DNA of 64,000 nucleotides, from NCBI RefSeq assembly GCF_002307355.1, contig NZ_CP017481.1, positions 186,001-250,000 on the forward strand, read 5' to 3'. This DNA is from Pectobacterium polaris. GTDB lineage: Bacteria; Pseudomonadota; Gammaproteobacteria; Enterobacterales; Enterobacteriaceae. How positions within the stretch are numbered: the first letter of the stretch is position 1; each line of letters opens with the position of its first letter. The notes below the pieces were generated by a model. The model did not search any database. It worked only from the letters and a program-made list of their open reading frames with translations, and was not told the origin of the DNA. Shown here one piece after another: positions 29,530-39,534 of this stretch. Made by a program: the position numbers and the translations under genes.

Positions 29530-31101
29530 ATGGGGTTGAAAAATATTTCTATTCGTACCGGCTTATTAACGTTATTGCTGCTAACGACCCTGTTGCTGCT
29601 TATCGTCAGCAGCATGGGCGTGGTTGCCATTAAGAAAGACAGGGAAACGCTGACAGCACAAAACCAGATTCAGGGCATTGAGCTGGGTAACCTGATGAGC
29701 GGCTATAACCAGACGCTCAGCGCGAGAGCCTCGGCAACGCTCGCCGTCAGGAAAATCGAGATCGGCCTGCTGGACGATGGAGCCAAGGAAACCGGAGTCG
29801 TGGAGAAACATCTTCACCAATCGCAGGAAGACATTGAACGCGTGATCAAATCGGCCAATGCCGATCCCAAACAGCAGGCGCTGGCGCAGGACGTGTTGAA
29901 AACCTATCAGGCTTATTTTCAGCAGGGTATGACCCCGATGCTGAGTGCACTGCAAAAACAGTATACCGACGAATATTATGAAGTTCTGGAAAAACAGCTC
30001 GGCCCGCTGAGTGAAGCCTTTGATTTGTCGATCCAGAATTTCCGTCAGTATGCTCAGCAACTTTCCGAACAGGGTCTGGCACAGTCCGAGAGCAATGAAC
30101 GCATCATGCTGCTGCTCATTGCCATTGCCAGCCTGTTGTCTATCACGCTGGTGGCATTAGCCTGGGTCGCACTACGGCACATGCTGCTCAAACCGCTGGA
30201 CTATGCGATTGAGCAGTTGGAGCAGGTTGCTGGCGGTAATCTGACGCGCCGCCTGATTCAAGGCGGAGATAACGAACTGGGTCGGCTCAATGATGCTATC
30301 GGCCGCATGCAAGGGGCTCTGCTGGAGTCGGTCAGTCAGGTGCGCGATGCCAGCACGCAAATCGATCTCGGTAGCCGCGAACTGTTTGAAGAAAACGCTC
30401 AGCTGTCCCAACGTACTGAGGAATCCGTTGCTGCACTGGAACAGACGGCAGCGAGCATGGAGCAACTGAGCGCAACGGTGAAACTCAATGCCGATCACGC
30501 GGAACTCGCGCATCAGCTCGCCAATAACGTCTCGAACACCAGCAGCCGCAGCAACGAGTCCGTCTGTTACGTCATTGAAAAAATGCAGGAGATTGCCACC
30601 AGCGCCAAACGCATCAATGACATTCTCAGCGTCATTGACGGCATCGCGTTCCAGACCAACATTCTGGCGCTGAACGCCTCCGTCGAGTCCGCTCGTGCAG
30701 GCGAACAAGGCAGAGGCTTTGCCGTCGTCGCCGGAGAAGTGCGTAATCTTGCGCAGCATAGTGCACAGGCGGCGAAAGAGATCCGCGCATTGATTTTGGA
30801 TTCCCAGACACGCGTGTCCGAAGGGCTTGAATTAGCCTCTAAAGCGGGTGAAACCATGGATGAAGTGACCGACGAAATCATCCGTATTACACAGCTGATG
30901 CGAGACATTTCCACCGCCACGCAAGAACAGCATCGCGGTATAGAGCAGGTTAACGTCGCCTTCACACAGATCGACAAGGTCGCTCAGCACAACGCACAGC
31001 TCGTCAAAGCCTCATCGGCAACGACGCAGTCGCTGGAGCAGCAGTCTCAGCAGTTGATGCGGTCCATGGCGCTGTTTCAGGTCGATCCTCGCCTTTCCTA
31101 A
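29530..31101 (+). CDS. Methyl-accepting chemotaxis protein with TarH-like sensor
   Basis: A 523-residue chemoreceptor. TM1 is at about 10-32 (LLTLLLLTTLLLLIVSSMGVVAI), a helical periplasmic ligand domain of Tar/Tsr type at about 33-185, and TM2 at about 188-212. HAMP and a signalling hairpin follow with tip [32 protein letters not shown]; note Ser-Val-Glu-Ser in place of the usual Ala-Val-Glu-Ala. There is no NWETF tail. Gene order places it divergent from nsrR. The ligand is unknown. Confidence 0.93.
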   Translation: MGLKNISIRTGLLTLLLLTTLLLLIVSSMGVVAIKKDRETLTAQNQIQGIELGNLMSGYNQTLSARASATLAVRKIEIGLLDDGAKETGVVEKHLHQSQEDIERVIKSANADPKQQALAQDVLKTYQAYFQQGMTPMLSALQKQYTDEYYEVLEKQLGPLSEAFDLSIQNFRQYAQQLSEQGLAQSESNERIMLLLIAIASLLSITLVALAWVALRHMLLKPLDYAIEQLEQVAGGNLTRRLIQGGDNELGRLNDAIGRMQGALLESVSQVRDASTQIDLGSRELFEENAQLSQRTEESVAALEQTAASMEQLSATVKLNADHAELAHQLANNVSNTSSRSNESVCYVIEKMQEIATSAKRINDILSVIDGIAFQTNILALNASVESARAGEQGRGFAVVAGEVRNLAQHSAQAAKEIRALILDSQTRVSEGLELASKAGETMDEVTDEIIRITQLMRDISTATQEQHRGIEQVNVAFTQIDKVAQHNAQLVKASSATTQSLEQQSQQLMRSMALFQVDPRLS

Positions 31102-31628
31102 TCTACGGGTATATTGCACCGCCTGTAGTCAGCCCAGCGTTGACTACAGGTATCCCCCGAAGATAGCTCCGCTTTCGCCTATTCCCTAAAAAATCGAATA
31201 AATAATGGGAGAAGGCAGGAACCCTTTTCCCTCCTGACACACCTATTTCATAGATATACTTTCAGATAATTTGAGTATTATTTTTTTACCGCTATTCTCT
31301 GTTTTTACACATGAGCGTATAAATAGAGTTTCTGCGTAAAAGCGGCAAAATCAATTACGGCAATACATTGAATAAAAAGACAATGAGAGACGTCTCTTAT
31401 TGGTAATATTCATCATGCGTTTTAGTCTATTAATTATATCTCGATATAATATTTATTAATTTAATTAATAGCGCGCTATTTTATTAATTCGACCCATTGG
31501 TTTTCGCGTACAAAAAAAGGGGACAGCCAATCACCCGATAACATCACAGATGGCATCATGATAAAACGGATGCCTCTGACAACAGCGAATCAAGGGTAAA
31601 GACAGAAAGAATATAGGCAAATATAAAC
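31102..31628. other. Long AT-rich intergenic region before the diguanylate cyclase
   Basis: 527 bases without a convincing gene. The first half is of mixed composition. The part from about 31250 to 31480 is strongly AT-rich with nested palindromic AT tracts (around ATATCTCGATATAAT and TTTATTAATTTAATTAATAG), a composition expected for an H-NS-bound or complex promoter region. No T-tailed hairpin after the preceding chemoreceptor is obvious. Confidence 0.5.
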
Positions 31629-33461
31629 ATGAATAATCAGTCAGTTGATGTTGATTTGATTACCAGGTTTGACAATGAAGCCAAACTGCACGCATTCAAT
31701 TCCGTTTATGCCATAGCCGAATTCGACCTGGCAGGGAAACTGATTGAAGCCAATCCTCTTTTTTGCAAAATGCTGGGCTACAAAAAAGAAGACATTATTC
31801 AGAAGAACCACACGCTTTTTATGCCAGAAGCGCAGCGCCAAAAACACGATCATTTCTGGCACGATGTGATTAAAGGGAATATTAATGCAGGGGAATTCCA
31901 ACGGAAAACCCAAAAAGGAGACATCATTTGGCTCCACGCCGCCTATACCCCGATTATTGATCATTCCGGTCGCCGCGTTGGCGTCATAAAATTGGCGCTT
32001 GATATTACGCAGGAAAAGCGTCTGATGTCGGATCATCGGGCACAGCTAGACGCGATTGAAAATTCGCAAGGCGTGATCGAGTTTGATAAAGACGGCTATA
32101 TCACCCACGCCAATAAACACTACCTGATGCTGACGGGCTACGAAGAGAAAGAAATTCTCGGCTTGCACCACAAATCGCTTTGCGATCCCATCTATACCGA
32201 ACAAGCCGACTACCAAACATTCTGGGAAACCTTGCATCGCGGTCATCCCATCAGCGGCCGCTTCCACCGACTGGGCAAAGACAACCACTCATTCTGGATA
32301 CAGGCGACTTACAGCCCAGTTATGGATAGCGACGGTAATGTGAGAAAAATCATTAAATATGCTCACAACATCACGCAAAACGTCGAAACCGAAAAGAAAG
32401 CCCATCAGCAAGGCATCATTCTCGATATTCTGCTGTCAGTCCACGACAGCTTTCTGCTCGACCACAATCTGCCTTCCGCCTGCGATAAAGTCTTTGAGCG
32501 GCTGCTGAGCGTCACCAACAGCACCTTCGGCTTTATCGCCACATTGCAGGAAGATGAAAACGGCCAGTCGCTCTATCTTCCCGCGATCTCCAACCTTGCC
32601 TGGGATGACGAAACCCTGAACTGGTACAGGCACCAGCGCAGAACCCACGGCGGCCTGAGGCTCCGTAAGTTGGATAATCTGTTTGGCCACGTGGTGACCC
32701 ACAATACGGTGGTGTGCACCAACAACCTGCTGAGGCAAAAAGCTGGCCGAGATCTCCCGCCTATCCATCCCGCGCTGTATTCGCTGCTTGGGATTCCAAT
32801 CACCCACAACGGCAAAGCGATCGGGATGATCGCGCTGGCGAATCGCCGAGAAGGTTACGATCAAACGATGATCGAGCTCTTGGCACCGCTGGTGAAAACG
32901 CTCGGCATCATTATTCACGCGCGTTCGCTTGAGGATGAACGCACACAGATAGAAGCGTCTCTGCGCTTTAACGCGGGACATGATTTTCTTACCGGACTGC
33001 CGAATCGCAGCAGTTTCTTCGAGCAGGCCAGCGCTTTCTTTCTCCTCAAACAGCAAAACCAGCACACGGACAAAAGCTGTCTGGCGATTATCGATATCGA
33101 TTTATTCAAAAACATTAACGATCAATATGGCCACCTGGCTGGCGATGCCGTCCTCAAAGAGCTGGCGATGCTCATGCGCATGTCGCTACGTCAGGAAGAT
33201 CTGGTCGCCCGCCTCGGCGGAGAAGAATTCATCATTCTGTTAAAAGATGTCTCTTACCAAACAGCAGTGGTAACGATTGAGCGTATTCGTCAAGCGATTG
33301 AGCAACATACGCTGGAATACGATCGTCAAAATCTGCATTTCACGATTAGCGCGGGCATTGCCGCCTACTGTTCCGATCTTGCCTCCGTTGAAGACTGGAT
33401 TCAGTTAGCCGATGAAAACCTCTATGCGGCTAAACGGCAAGGTCGCAACTGTGTGAAATAA
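31629..33461 (+). CDS. PAS-PAS-GAF-GGDEF diguanylate cyclase
   Basis: A 610-residue soluble sensor enzyme making cyclic di-GMP. PAS1 is at about 20-130 (ANPLFCKMLGYKKEDIIQKNH, IIWLHAAYTPI), PAS2 at about 140-252 (ANKHYLMLTGYEEKEILG), GAF at about 265-430 and GGDEF at 445-610. The active site is intact as GGEEF (530-534), with DIDLFKNIND binding metal. The inhibitory I-site RQED (521-524) lies exactly five residues before it. No membrane segment is present. The PAS-PAS pattern resembles Aer-like redox sensors, but cofactor ligands cannot be judged. The 3' end overlaps the convergent PilT-like gene by 32 bases. Confidence 0.92.
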   Translation: MNNQSVDVDLITRFDNEAKLHAFNSVYAIAEFDLAGKLIEANPLFCKMLGYKKEDIIQKNHTLFMPEAQRQKHDHFWHDVIKGNINAGEFQRKTQKGDIIWLHAAYTPIIDHSGRRVGVIKLALDITQEKRLMSDHRAQLDAIENSQGVIEFDKDGYITHANKHYLMLTGYEEKEILGLHHKSLCDPIYTEQADYQTFWETLHRGHPISGRFHRLGKDNHSFWIQATYSPVMDSDGNVRKIIKYAHNITQNVETEKKAHQQGIILDILLSVHDSFLLDHNLPSACDKVFERLLSVTNSTFGFIATLQEDENGQSLYLPAISNLAWDDETLNWYRHQRRTHGGLRLRKLDNLFGHVVTHNTVVCTNNLLRQKAGRDLPPIHPALYSLLGIPITHNGKAIGMIALANRREGYDQTMIELLAPLVKTLGIIIHARSLEDERTQIEASLRFNAGHDFLTGLPNRSSFFEQASAFFLLKQQNQHTDKSCLAIIDIDLFKNINDQYGHLAGDAVLKELAMLMRMSLRQEDLVARLGGEEFIILLKDVSYQTAVVTIERIRQAIEQHTLEYDRQNLHFTISAGIAAYCSDLASVEDWIQLADENLYAAKRQGRNCVK

Positions 33462-34446
33462 GCCCATCCCGACAGCGCTGCTGGTAGCTTTGCTCGAACG
33501 TTTGCATTCCCGCAGCGGCTCCGGTTTGAATCAGGCCGGGAAGCTGGTGCGTTTTCCCTTCCCGAATCAGGTTACTGACTGCCGCAGTCGCAGTCAGCAC
33601 TTCATACAGTGCGATTCGCCCACCTTGCACGGCGGGTAATAATTTTTGCGTCACCACCGCCTGCAAACAGGTGGCTAACTGGCTGCGAACATAGGCTTTC
33701 TCTTCACCGGGAAAGACATCAATCAAACGGTCGACCGCCTGCGATGCACTACGTGTATGCAGCGTCGACAACACCAGATGACCGGTTTCCGCCGCCGTCA
33801 GCGCCAGCCGAATCGTCTCCGTATCGCGCAATTCTCCCAGCAGAATGACATCGGGATCCTCCCGCAATGCGGCTCGTAGCGCCTGTGCAAACGATGAACT
33901 GTGCGCACCAATCTCCCGCTGTTGAATCAGGCAGCGCCGGCTGGCATGGATAAACTCGATCGGGTCTTCCAGCGTAATCACATGGCGATCACTGCTGTCG
34001 TTTAACGCCCCAAGCATGGCCGCCAGCGTCGTGGATTTGCCGCTCCCCGTCGCCCCGGTAATCAGGATCAGTCCGTTCGGTTTCTCCAGCAGCGTCGATA
34101 GAACGGGTGGCGCCTGTAGCGCTTCCAATGAAGGCTGAGCGGACGGGATAATGCGCAGCGCCGCAGACAACCCTTCCCGCTGGCGAAACACATTCACCCG
34201 CAGGCGTTGCCCATCGGGCAGCATTAACGCGCCGTCCACCTGCCCAGCCTGCCGCAGTTGCTCGCGCTGAGCCGGTTCGAGCCAGGCATCGCACCATTGT
34301 GCCACCTGCTCCGGCGTTAAACGTGGTAAGGTATTTTCAGGCTGTAGCCGCCCGTCCACACGCAACACCGGCGGGTGACCGCTACAAAGGTGCAGATCCG
34401 AGGCATTATGTTTTACACTACGCGCCATCCACTCATCCAACTCCAT
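33430..34446 (-). CDS. yggR: PilT-like type IV pilus retraction ATPase homologue YggR
   Basis: A 338-residue cytoplasmic secretion ATPase of the PilT group (E. coli YggR 326). It has an N-terminal PAS-like domain (1-100), Walker A GATGSGKST (131-139), the Asp box EDPIEF, Walker B in DPDVILLGELRD (about 199-208) and the His box TGHLVLSTLH (221-230). No other pilus gene is nearby. The start at 34446 has the ribosome site AGGAGG; the frame is open 32 codons further but without one. It is divergent from yggS, as in E. coli. Confidence 0.88.
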   Translation of the reverse strand: MELDEWMARSVKHNASDLHLCSGHPPVLRVDGRLQPENTLPRLTPEQVAQWCDAWLEPAQREQLRQAGQVDGALMLPDGQRLRVNVFRQREGLSAALRIIPSAQPSLEALQAPPVLSTLLEKPNGLILITGATGSGKSTTLAAMLGALNDSSDRHVITLEDPIEFIHASRRCLIQQREIGAHSSSFAQALRAALREDPDVILLGELRDTETIRLALTAAETGHLVLSTLHTRSASQAVDRLIDVFPGEEKAYVRSQLATCLQAVVTQKLLPAVQGGRIALYEVLTATAAVSNLIREGKTHQLPGLIQTGAAAGMQTFEQSYQQRCRDGLISHSCDLAV

Positions 34447-34466
34447 AGATAACCTCCTGAATAACC

Positions 34467-35180
34467 ATGACGACAATCCAGCAGAATCTACAGGACATCC
34501 GGCAGCAAATCGCCACCGCCGCTGCGCATTGCGCGCGGGCACCAGAAGAAATTACGCTACTTGCAGTCAGTAAAACCAAACCTGTGAGCGCGATCGAAGA
34601 AGCCATCGCGGCAGGGCAACGAGCGTTTGGCGAGAACTATGTTCAGGAAGGCGTGGAGAAGATCCATTATTTCCAGAAAAACCACCCGGACACGCCGTTA
34701 GAGTGGCACTTTATCGGCCCGCTACAGTCAAACAAAAGTCGACTGGTGGCCGAGAATTTTGATTGGTTTCACACCGTGGATCGCCTGCGTATCGCACAGC
34801 GTTTGAGTGAACAACGCCCAGCTACCTTGCCACCGCTAAACGTTCTGTTGCAGATTAATATCAGCAGCGAACCGAGCAAATCAGGCATTATGGTCGCTGA
34901 ATTGGCAGAGCTTGCCGCCAGCGTCGCTGCACTGCCCAACCTGCGTCTGCGTGGCCTGATGGCGATTCCGGCACCGGAAACCGATTACGAGCAGCAATTG
35001 GCTGTTTTCAAACAAATGGCCGCGCTGTTGCAAACGCTGTCCGCAAATTATCCGCATATTGATACACTTTCTATGGGGATGACGGACGACATGCGCGCGG
35101 CGATTACCGCGGGCAGCACGCTGGTACGCATTGGTACGGCAATCTTTGGCGCGCGCGACTATTCAGCAAAAGGCGCCTAA
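34467..35180 (+). CDS. yggS: PLP homeostasis protein YggS
   Basis: A 237-residue fold-type III pyridoxal-phosphate protein (COG0325). The PLP lysine sits in ITLLAVSKTKP near residue 36. The phosphate-binding region MGMTDDMRAAITAGSTLVRIGTAIFG is at the C terminus. It has no known catalytic activity and helps balance cellular PLP and amino-acid pools. It starts the yggS-proC-yggT-yggU-rdgB-hemW run and is 110 bases before proC. Confidence 0.95.
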   Translation: MTTIQQNLQDIRQQIATAAAHCARAPEEITLLAVSKTKPVSAIEEAIAAGQRAFGENYVQEGVEKIHYFQKNHPDTPLEWHFIGPLQSNKSRLVAENFDWFHTVDRLRIAQRLSEQRPATLPPLNVLLQINISSEPSKSGIMVAELAELAASVAALPNLRLRGLMAIPAPETDYEQQLAVFKQMAALLQTLSANYPHIDTLSMGMTDDMRAAITAGSTLVRIGTAIFGARDYSAKGA

Positions 35181-35290
35181 ACAGTCAGTCAAGCGTGTAG
35201 CTGTCAGTAAAAGGTCCATAAACAGCAGAGTACGCGCTGAACGACACGTCATCTTTGACAGAATACAAACGGAACAGGTGATTAGCGATA

Positions 35291-36118
35291 ATGCAGATGC
35301 AGCAACGTAAAATAGCGTTTATTGGTGCCGGAAACATGGCGCAGGCCATTATCGCCGGATTGGTCAATGGCGGTTATCCCGCTCAACACATCAGCGTCTG
35401 CGCGCCTTCGGGTAAGAACCGCGATGCGCTGGCGGCACAGTATGGCGTCATCAGCAGCGCGGACAATGTCAGTTGCGCTCAGGAAGCGGACGTCATTGTG
35501 CTGGCCGTCAAACCGCAGATGATGGCAACAGTTTGCGAACCGCTGCGTGAGCAGGTCAACTTCGGCGGTAAGCTGGTGCTCTCGATTGCGGCAGGCATCA
35601 ACATCGCCCGTTTTCAGGCGCTGCTGGGTGAACCGCTGAATATCGTGCGGATTATGCCCAACACGCCGTCTCTGGTCGGTAAAGGCATGAGCGGAATGTA
35701 TGCCCCCGCCTCCGTCAATCAGGCTGATAAAGACTTCACGGCACAGCTGATGCAGAGCGTCGGTAAAATTTGCTGGGTGGATAGCGAGCAAGGCATTAAC
35801 GGCGTGATCGCCGCGGCGGGCAGCGCACCAGCCTACTTCTTCCTGTTTATGGAAGCGATGCAGCAGGAAGCCATCCGTCAGGGATTCAGCCAGGACACAG
35901 CTCGCCTGCTGGTGCAGCAGGCTGCGTCCGGCGCTGCCGCGCTGGTTGAAGCCAACCCGGATACGCCGCTGTCGACCCTGCGGGAGAATGTCACCTCCAA
36001 GGGCGGCACCACGGCAGAAGCCCTGCGGGTATTTAACGAACAGCAGTTGACGCAAACCGTGGCTGAAGCCATGCAGGCGGCAATTGCTCGCGCACAGGAA
36101 ATGGAAACGCTTTTTTAA
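35291..36118 (+). CDS. proC: Pyrroline-5-carboxylate reductase
   Basis: A 275-residue enzyme for the last step of proline synthesis (P5C to proline with NADPH). The N-terminal Rossmann loop IAFIGAGNMAQAI and the C-terminal P5CR signature LRENVTSKGGTTAEALRVF are clear. The segment IMPNTPSLVGKGMSGMYAP is also typical. In E. coli proC lies elsewhere; the yggS-proC-yggT order seen here is found in Yersinia-like and soft-rot enterobacteria. An ATG two codons downstream (35297) is an equally good start. Confidence 0.95.
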   Translation: MQMQQRKIAFIGAGNMAQAIIAGLVNGGYPAQHISVCAPSGKNRDALAAQYGVISSADNVSCAQEADVIVLAVKPQMMATVCEPLREQVNFGGKLVLSIAAGINIARFQALLGEPLNIVRIMPNTPSLVGKGMSGMYAPASVNQADKDFTAQLMQSVGKICWVDSEQGINGVIAAAGSAPAYFFLFMEAMQQEAIRQGFSQDTARLLVQQAASGAAALVEANPDTPLSTLRENVTSKGGTTAEALRVFNEQQLTQTVAEAMQAAIARAQEMETLF

Positions 36119-36167
36119 CCAAAGCGGGTTCCCCGATTCTTTATCTTATTAAGGAAAAGACGTACTT

Positions 36168-36722
36168 ATGCTCACCCTGACTTTTCTGGTCAAAACGCTG
36201 GTCGACCTCTATGTAATGGTCCTGCTGCTGCGCATCTGGATGCAGTGGTCACGCAGCGATTTTTATAACCCGCTGTCGCAGTTTGTCGTCAAAATCACCC
36301 AGCCGATTGTCGGGCCGCTGCGCCGCATTCTGCCGTCGTTAGGGCCGATTGACAGCGCCTCGCTGCTGCTGGCCTTTATTCTCACGACGATCAAATACCC
36401 GTTACTGCTGTTGATTCAGGTTGGCGCGATTTCCCTCAGCCCAATGAACCTGCTGGTCGGGCTCATCTCGCTGATTAAATCCGCGGGATATCTGGTCTTC
36501 TGGGTCATCATCATCCGTTCTATCATGAGCTGGGTCAGTCAGGGCCGTAGCCCAATCGAGTTCCTGCTGCACCAGTTGACCGAGCCGCTAATGGCACCGC
36601 TCCGCCGCGTTATTCCGGTTATGGGCGGCATTGATTTCTCTGCGATGGCCGTGATTCTGATTCTGTATATGCTCAACTATCTGGGCATGGACCTGTTCCC
36701 GGGGCTGTGGTTCCTGCTGTGA
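36168..36722 (+). CDS. yggT: YggT family inner-membrane protein
   Basis: A 184-residue protein with two YGGT repeats, each a pair of membrane helices joined by a [22 protein letters not shown] loop (the first around residues 45-65, the second [18 protein letters not shown] around 145-165). The family is linked to osmotic or potassium tolerance without a defined mechanism. Its stop overlaps the GTG start of yggU. Confidence 0.92.
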   Translation: MLTLTFLVKTLVDLYVMVLLLRIWMQWSRSDFYNPLSQFVVKITQPIVGPLRRILPSLGPIDSASLLLAFILTTIKYPLLLLIQVGAISLSPMNLLVGLISLIKSAGYLVFWVIIIRSIMSWVSQGRSPIEFLLHQLTEPLMAPLRRVIPVMGGIDFSAMAVILILYMLNYLGMDLFPGLWFLL

Positions 36723-37009
36723 GTGCCATTACCCGCCACGGCGATGCGCTGGTGATTCGGCTGTATATTCAGCCGAAAGCCAGCCGGGATCAGATCGTGG
36801 GTTTGCATGGCGACGAACTGAAAGTCGCCATCACTGCACCACCGGTTGATGGGCAGGCCAATGCCCATCTGACCAAATTTCTCGCCAAACAGTTTCGGGT
36901 CGCCAAGAGTCTGGTCGTGATTGAAAAAGGCGAACTCGGGCGGCATAAACAGATTAGAATTACCCATCCGCAACACATCCCGGCTGACGTCGCGGACTTC
37001 ATTGAATAA
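36719..37009 (+). CDS. yggU: YggU, DUF167 family protein
   Basis: A 96-residue small protein with the DUF167 signature [65 protein letters not shown], almost identical to E. coli. The function is unknown. The start is GTG at 36719, overlapping the yggT stop as GTGA; another in-frame GTG at 36707 would add four residues. Confidence 0.93.
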   Translation: MSAITRHGDALVIRLYIQPKASRDQIVGLHGDELKVAITAPPVDGQANAHLTKFLAKQFRVAKSLVVIEKGELGRHKQIRITHPQHIPADVADFIE

Positions 37010-37026
37010 ATACGCAGGACAAGACG

Positions 37027-37620
37027 ATGCAAAAAGTGGTTTTGGCTACCGGAAACCCCGGTAAAGTGCGCGAGCTCGCCAGCTTGCTGGCCGATTTCGG
37101 TCTGGATATTGTGGCTCAAACCGAGCTGGGCGTGGATTCCGCCGACGAAACCGGCCTGACCTTTATCGAAAACGCCATCCTGAAAGCACGTCACGCAGCA
37201 CAAATTACGGGACTGCCGGCGATTGCCGATGATTCTGGGCTGGCTGTCGATGCGCTGGGCGGCGCACCGGGCATTTACTCGGCACGCTACGCGGGCGTGG
37301 ATGCCAGCGACCAGCAAAATCTGGACAAGCTGCTGCTAACACTAAAAGACATACCGGACGAACAGCGCCGCGCCAGCTTCCACTGCGTGCTGGTGTATCT
37401 GCGGCACGCGGAAGACCCGACGCCGATTGTCTGCCACGGTAGCTGGCAAGGTGTACTGACGCACGAAGAGGCAGGCAACGGCGGCTTCGGCTATGATCCG
37501 ATCTTCTTCGTGCCGGAGCTGGGTAAAACAGCGGCGGAACTGACGCGTGAAGAGAAGAACGCACAGTCTCATCGCGGTCAGGCGCTGCGCCTGCTGCTGG
37601 ATGCGCTACGCAATGCTTAA
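37027..37620 (+). CDS. rdgB: XTP/dITP diphosphatase
   Basis: A 197-residue house-cleaning NTPase of the HAM1 family that removes deaminated purine nucleotides (dITP, XTP) before they reach DNA. It starts [18 protein letters not shown] and contains [24 protein letters not shown] and [21 protein letters not shown], as expected. It lies 17 bases after yggU and overlaps hemW by eight bases. Confidence 0.96.
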   Translation: MQKVVLATGNPGKVRELASLLADFGLDIVAQTELGVDSADETGLTFIENAILKARHAAQITGLPAIADDSGLAVDALGGAPGIYSARYAGVDASDQQNLDKLLLTLKDIPDEQRRASFHCVLVYLRHAEDPTPIVCHGSWQGVLTHEEAGNGGFGYDPIFFVPELGKTAAELTREEKNAQSHRGQALRLLLDALRNA

Positions 37621-38755
37621 GCTTCCCCCGCTCAGCCTGTACATCCATATTCCGTGGTGCGTACAAAAATGTCCGTACTGCGATTTCAACTCTCACGCGC
37701 TGAAAGGCGACGTGCCGCATCAGGAATATGTCGATCACCTGCTGGCGGATCTGGACGCCGATTTGCCGCTGGCGAGTGGCCGTGAACTGCACTCGATCTT
37801 TATCGGCGGCGGCACGCCCAGCCTGCTGAGTGCGGAAGCGATGCAGGCGCTGCTCGACGGCGTTCGGGCAAGAATTCCGCTAACGCCGGATGCCGAAATT
37901 ACGATGGAAGCCAACCCCGGTACGGTTGAAGCCGACCGTTTCAGCGGCTATCAGCGCGCGGGTATTAACCGTATCTCCATCGGCGTGCAGAGTTTCGATC
38001 CGCAAAAGCTGACGCGCCTCGGGCGTATTCACGGCCCGGACGAAGCCAAGCGCGCAGCGCACCTGGCGACAGGTCTGGGATTACGCAGCTTTAATCTGGA
38101 TCTGATGCACGGCTTGCCGGATCAATCGCTGGACGAAGCGCTGGACGACCTGCGTCAGGCCATTGCGCTCAATCCACCGCATTTATCGTGGTATCAGCTG
38201 ACTATCGAGCCCAATACGCTGTTTAGCTCGCGCCCGCCGACGCTACCGGACGACGATGCGCTGTGGGACATCTACGAGCAGGGTCACGCGCTACTGAGTG
38301 CAGCGGGTTACCAGCAATATGAAACCTCCGCCTATGCCAAACCGGGCTATCAGTGTCAGCACAACCTGAACTACTGGCGTTTCGGTGACTATTTGGGGAT
38401 TGGCTGTGGCGCACACGGCAAGCTGACCTTCAGCGACGGCCGCATTCTGCGCACGGTAAAAGTCCGCCATCCTCGTGGCTATATGCAGGGCACGTATCTG
38501 GATAAGCAACACGACGTCGCCAACGACGATCGGCCTTTTGAGTTTTTCATGAACCGCTTTCGCCTGCTGGAAGCCGCTCCGCGCGAAGATTTCACGGCAT
38601 ACACCGGTCTGGAAGAGCACAGCATCCGCCCGCAGTTGGATCAGGCAGTGGCACAAGGCTATCTGACGGAAACCGCCACACACTGGCAAATCACCGAACA
38701 CGGTAAACTGTTCCTGAATTCCCTGCTGGAGCTGTTTCTGGCGGAAGAAGAGTAA
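37613..38755 (+). CDS. hemW: Radical SAM heme chaperone HemW
   Basis: A 380-residue radical-SAM protein (E. coli 378). The cluster cysteines are C16, C20 and C23 in [12 protein letters not shown]. The glycine-rich SAM motif [11 protein letters not shown] and the [12 protein letters not shown] and [19 protein letters not shown] segments follow. HemN-family proteins have an extra catalytic N terminus that is absent here, so this is the heme chaperone and not coproporphyrinogen dehydrogenase. The start at 37613 lies inside the end of rdgB; the longer frame from 37547 is rejected because it adds a non-homologous cysteine-rich head. Confidence 0.95.
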   Translation: MLKLPPLSLYIHIPWCVQKCPYCDFNSHALKGDVPHQEYVDHLLADLDADLPLASGRELHSIFIGGGTPSLLSAEAMQALLDGVRARIPLTPDAEITMEANPGTVEADRFSGYQRAGINRISIGVQSFDPQKLTRLGRIHGPDEAKRAAHLATGLGLRSFNLDLMHGLPDQSLDEALDDLRQAIALNPPHLSWYQLTIEPNTLFSSRPPTLPDDDALWDIYEQGHALLSAAGYQQYETSAYAKPGYQCQHNLNYWRFGDYLGIGCGAHGKLTFSDGRILRTVKVRHPRGYMQGTYLDKQHDVANDDRPFEFFMNRFRLLEAAPREDFTAYTGLEEHSIRPQLDQAVAQGYLTETATHWQITEHGKLFLNSLLELFLAEEE

Positions 38756-38764
38756 TCATTCCGT

Positions 38765-38792
38765 GGGCAGGTTTTCTCTGGTAAACCTGCCC
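38765..38792 (+). terminator. Hairpin after hemW
   Basis: GGGCAGGTTT-TCTCTGGT-AAACCTGCCC is a perfect 10-bp stem nine bases after the hemW stop, with ATTACTTCTC following. It probably ends the yggS-hemW transcript. Confidence 0.75.
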
Positions 38793-38946
38793 ATTACTTC
38801 TCACCCGATTTCTCCTTTTGCAATGCTTACAGCGCTTATGTCGAGCCGTCTCCCTTTTCCATCACACTCCGCTTGCCCGTAGCGCGGAAATCCTTTTTCC
38901 TTGTACTGGACGACGATTTCGTCTTTAAGTACGCTACGTGCTTCTA

Positions 38947-38963
38947 GTAAGAATAAATCTTAC
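38947..38963 (+). promoter_or_regulatory. Palindrome upstream of parDE, probable autoregulatory operator
   Basis: GTAAGA-ATAAA-TCTTAC is a perfect 6-bp inverted repeat ending 18 bases before the parD start. ParD-type antitoxins bind such palindromes to repress their own operon. No direct evidence beyond symmetry and position. Confidence 0.5.
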
Positions 38964-38981
38964 ATCTGAGAATCGGGAGGC

Positions 38982-39245
38982 ATGATGGCCAGAACCATGA
39001 CAATTGACCTTGGAGATGAACTTCGCCATTACGTGGAATCGCTGGTGGCATCTGGTGATTACCGCACACAAAGTGAAGTCATTCGGGAAGCGCTGAGAAT
39101 GCTACGGGAAAAACAGGCGGAGTCAGATCTGCAAACGCTGCGTCATTTACTCGCTGAAGGGATAAACAGCGGAGAGCCACAGGAGTGGAATAAAGATGAG
39201 TTCTTGCAAAAAATCAGAAACAGGACGCGAACAGCCGCCCGATAA
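38982..39245 (+). CDS. parD: Antitoxin of the ParD/CopG ribbon-helix-helix family
   Basis: An 87-residue protein with the ribbon-helix-helix pattern MTIDLGDELRHYVESLVASGDYRTQSEVIREALRMLREKQ (residues 6-45) typical of ParD, and a flexible acidic C-terminal part that wraps the toxin. The ribosome site GGGAGG precedes tandem ATGs at 38982 and 38985. It overlaps the following toxin gene by 50 bases. Confidence 0.9.
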   Translation: MMARTMTIDLGDELRHYVESLVASGDYRTQSEVIREALRMLREKQAESDLQTLRHLLAEGINSGEPQEWNKDEFLQKIRNRTRTAAR

Positions 39246-39534
39246 AATCAAGCTAACACCGCTGGCGCAACGCGATCTGGAAGCAATTTACCTCTACGGT
39301 TTACAGCATTTTAATGAGGAAAGCGCCAACACCTATCTGGAAACCATCGAACACGCGTTTACCGCTATCAGGCACAACAAGATAGGCATCGAACGCAAGG
39401 AACTTGGGCCGGGCTTGTACTCATTTCCCGTCGTCAGACATACGCTATTTTTTCTGTACGAAACAGATAGCATCATTGTTGTTCGAATACTTCATCAGTC
39501 GCAGGACATTGTGCGGCATCTTAAGTGGCTATGA
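39196..39534 (+). CDS. parE: Toxin of the ParE/RelE superfamily
   Basis: A 112-residue toxin. The core KIKLTPLAQRDLEAIYLYGLQHFNEESANTYLETIEHAFTAI...ERKELGPGLYSFPVVRHTLFFLYE...IIVVRILHQSQDIVRHL has the ParE layout. ParE proteins inhibit DNA gyrase. The ATG at 39196 gives a 50-base overlap with parD; the first 17 residues are not part of the conserved fold, so a later alternative start codon is possible. The pair borders the AT-rich island and may stabilise it. Confidence 0.9.
   Translation: MSSCKKSETGREQPPDKIKLTPLAQRDLEAIYLYGLQHFNEESANTYLETIEHAFTAIRHNKIGIERKELGPGLYSFPVVRHTLFFLYETDSIIVVRILHQSQDIVRHLKWL

Noticed and set aside
35282..36055. 257-codon frame opposite proC
   Set aside because: It is antisense to proC over nearly its full length and encodes a His/Arg-rich implausible protein.
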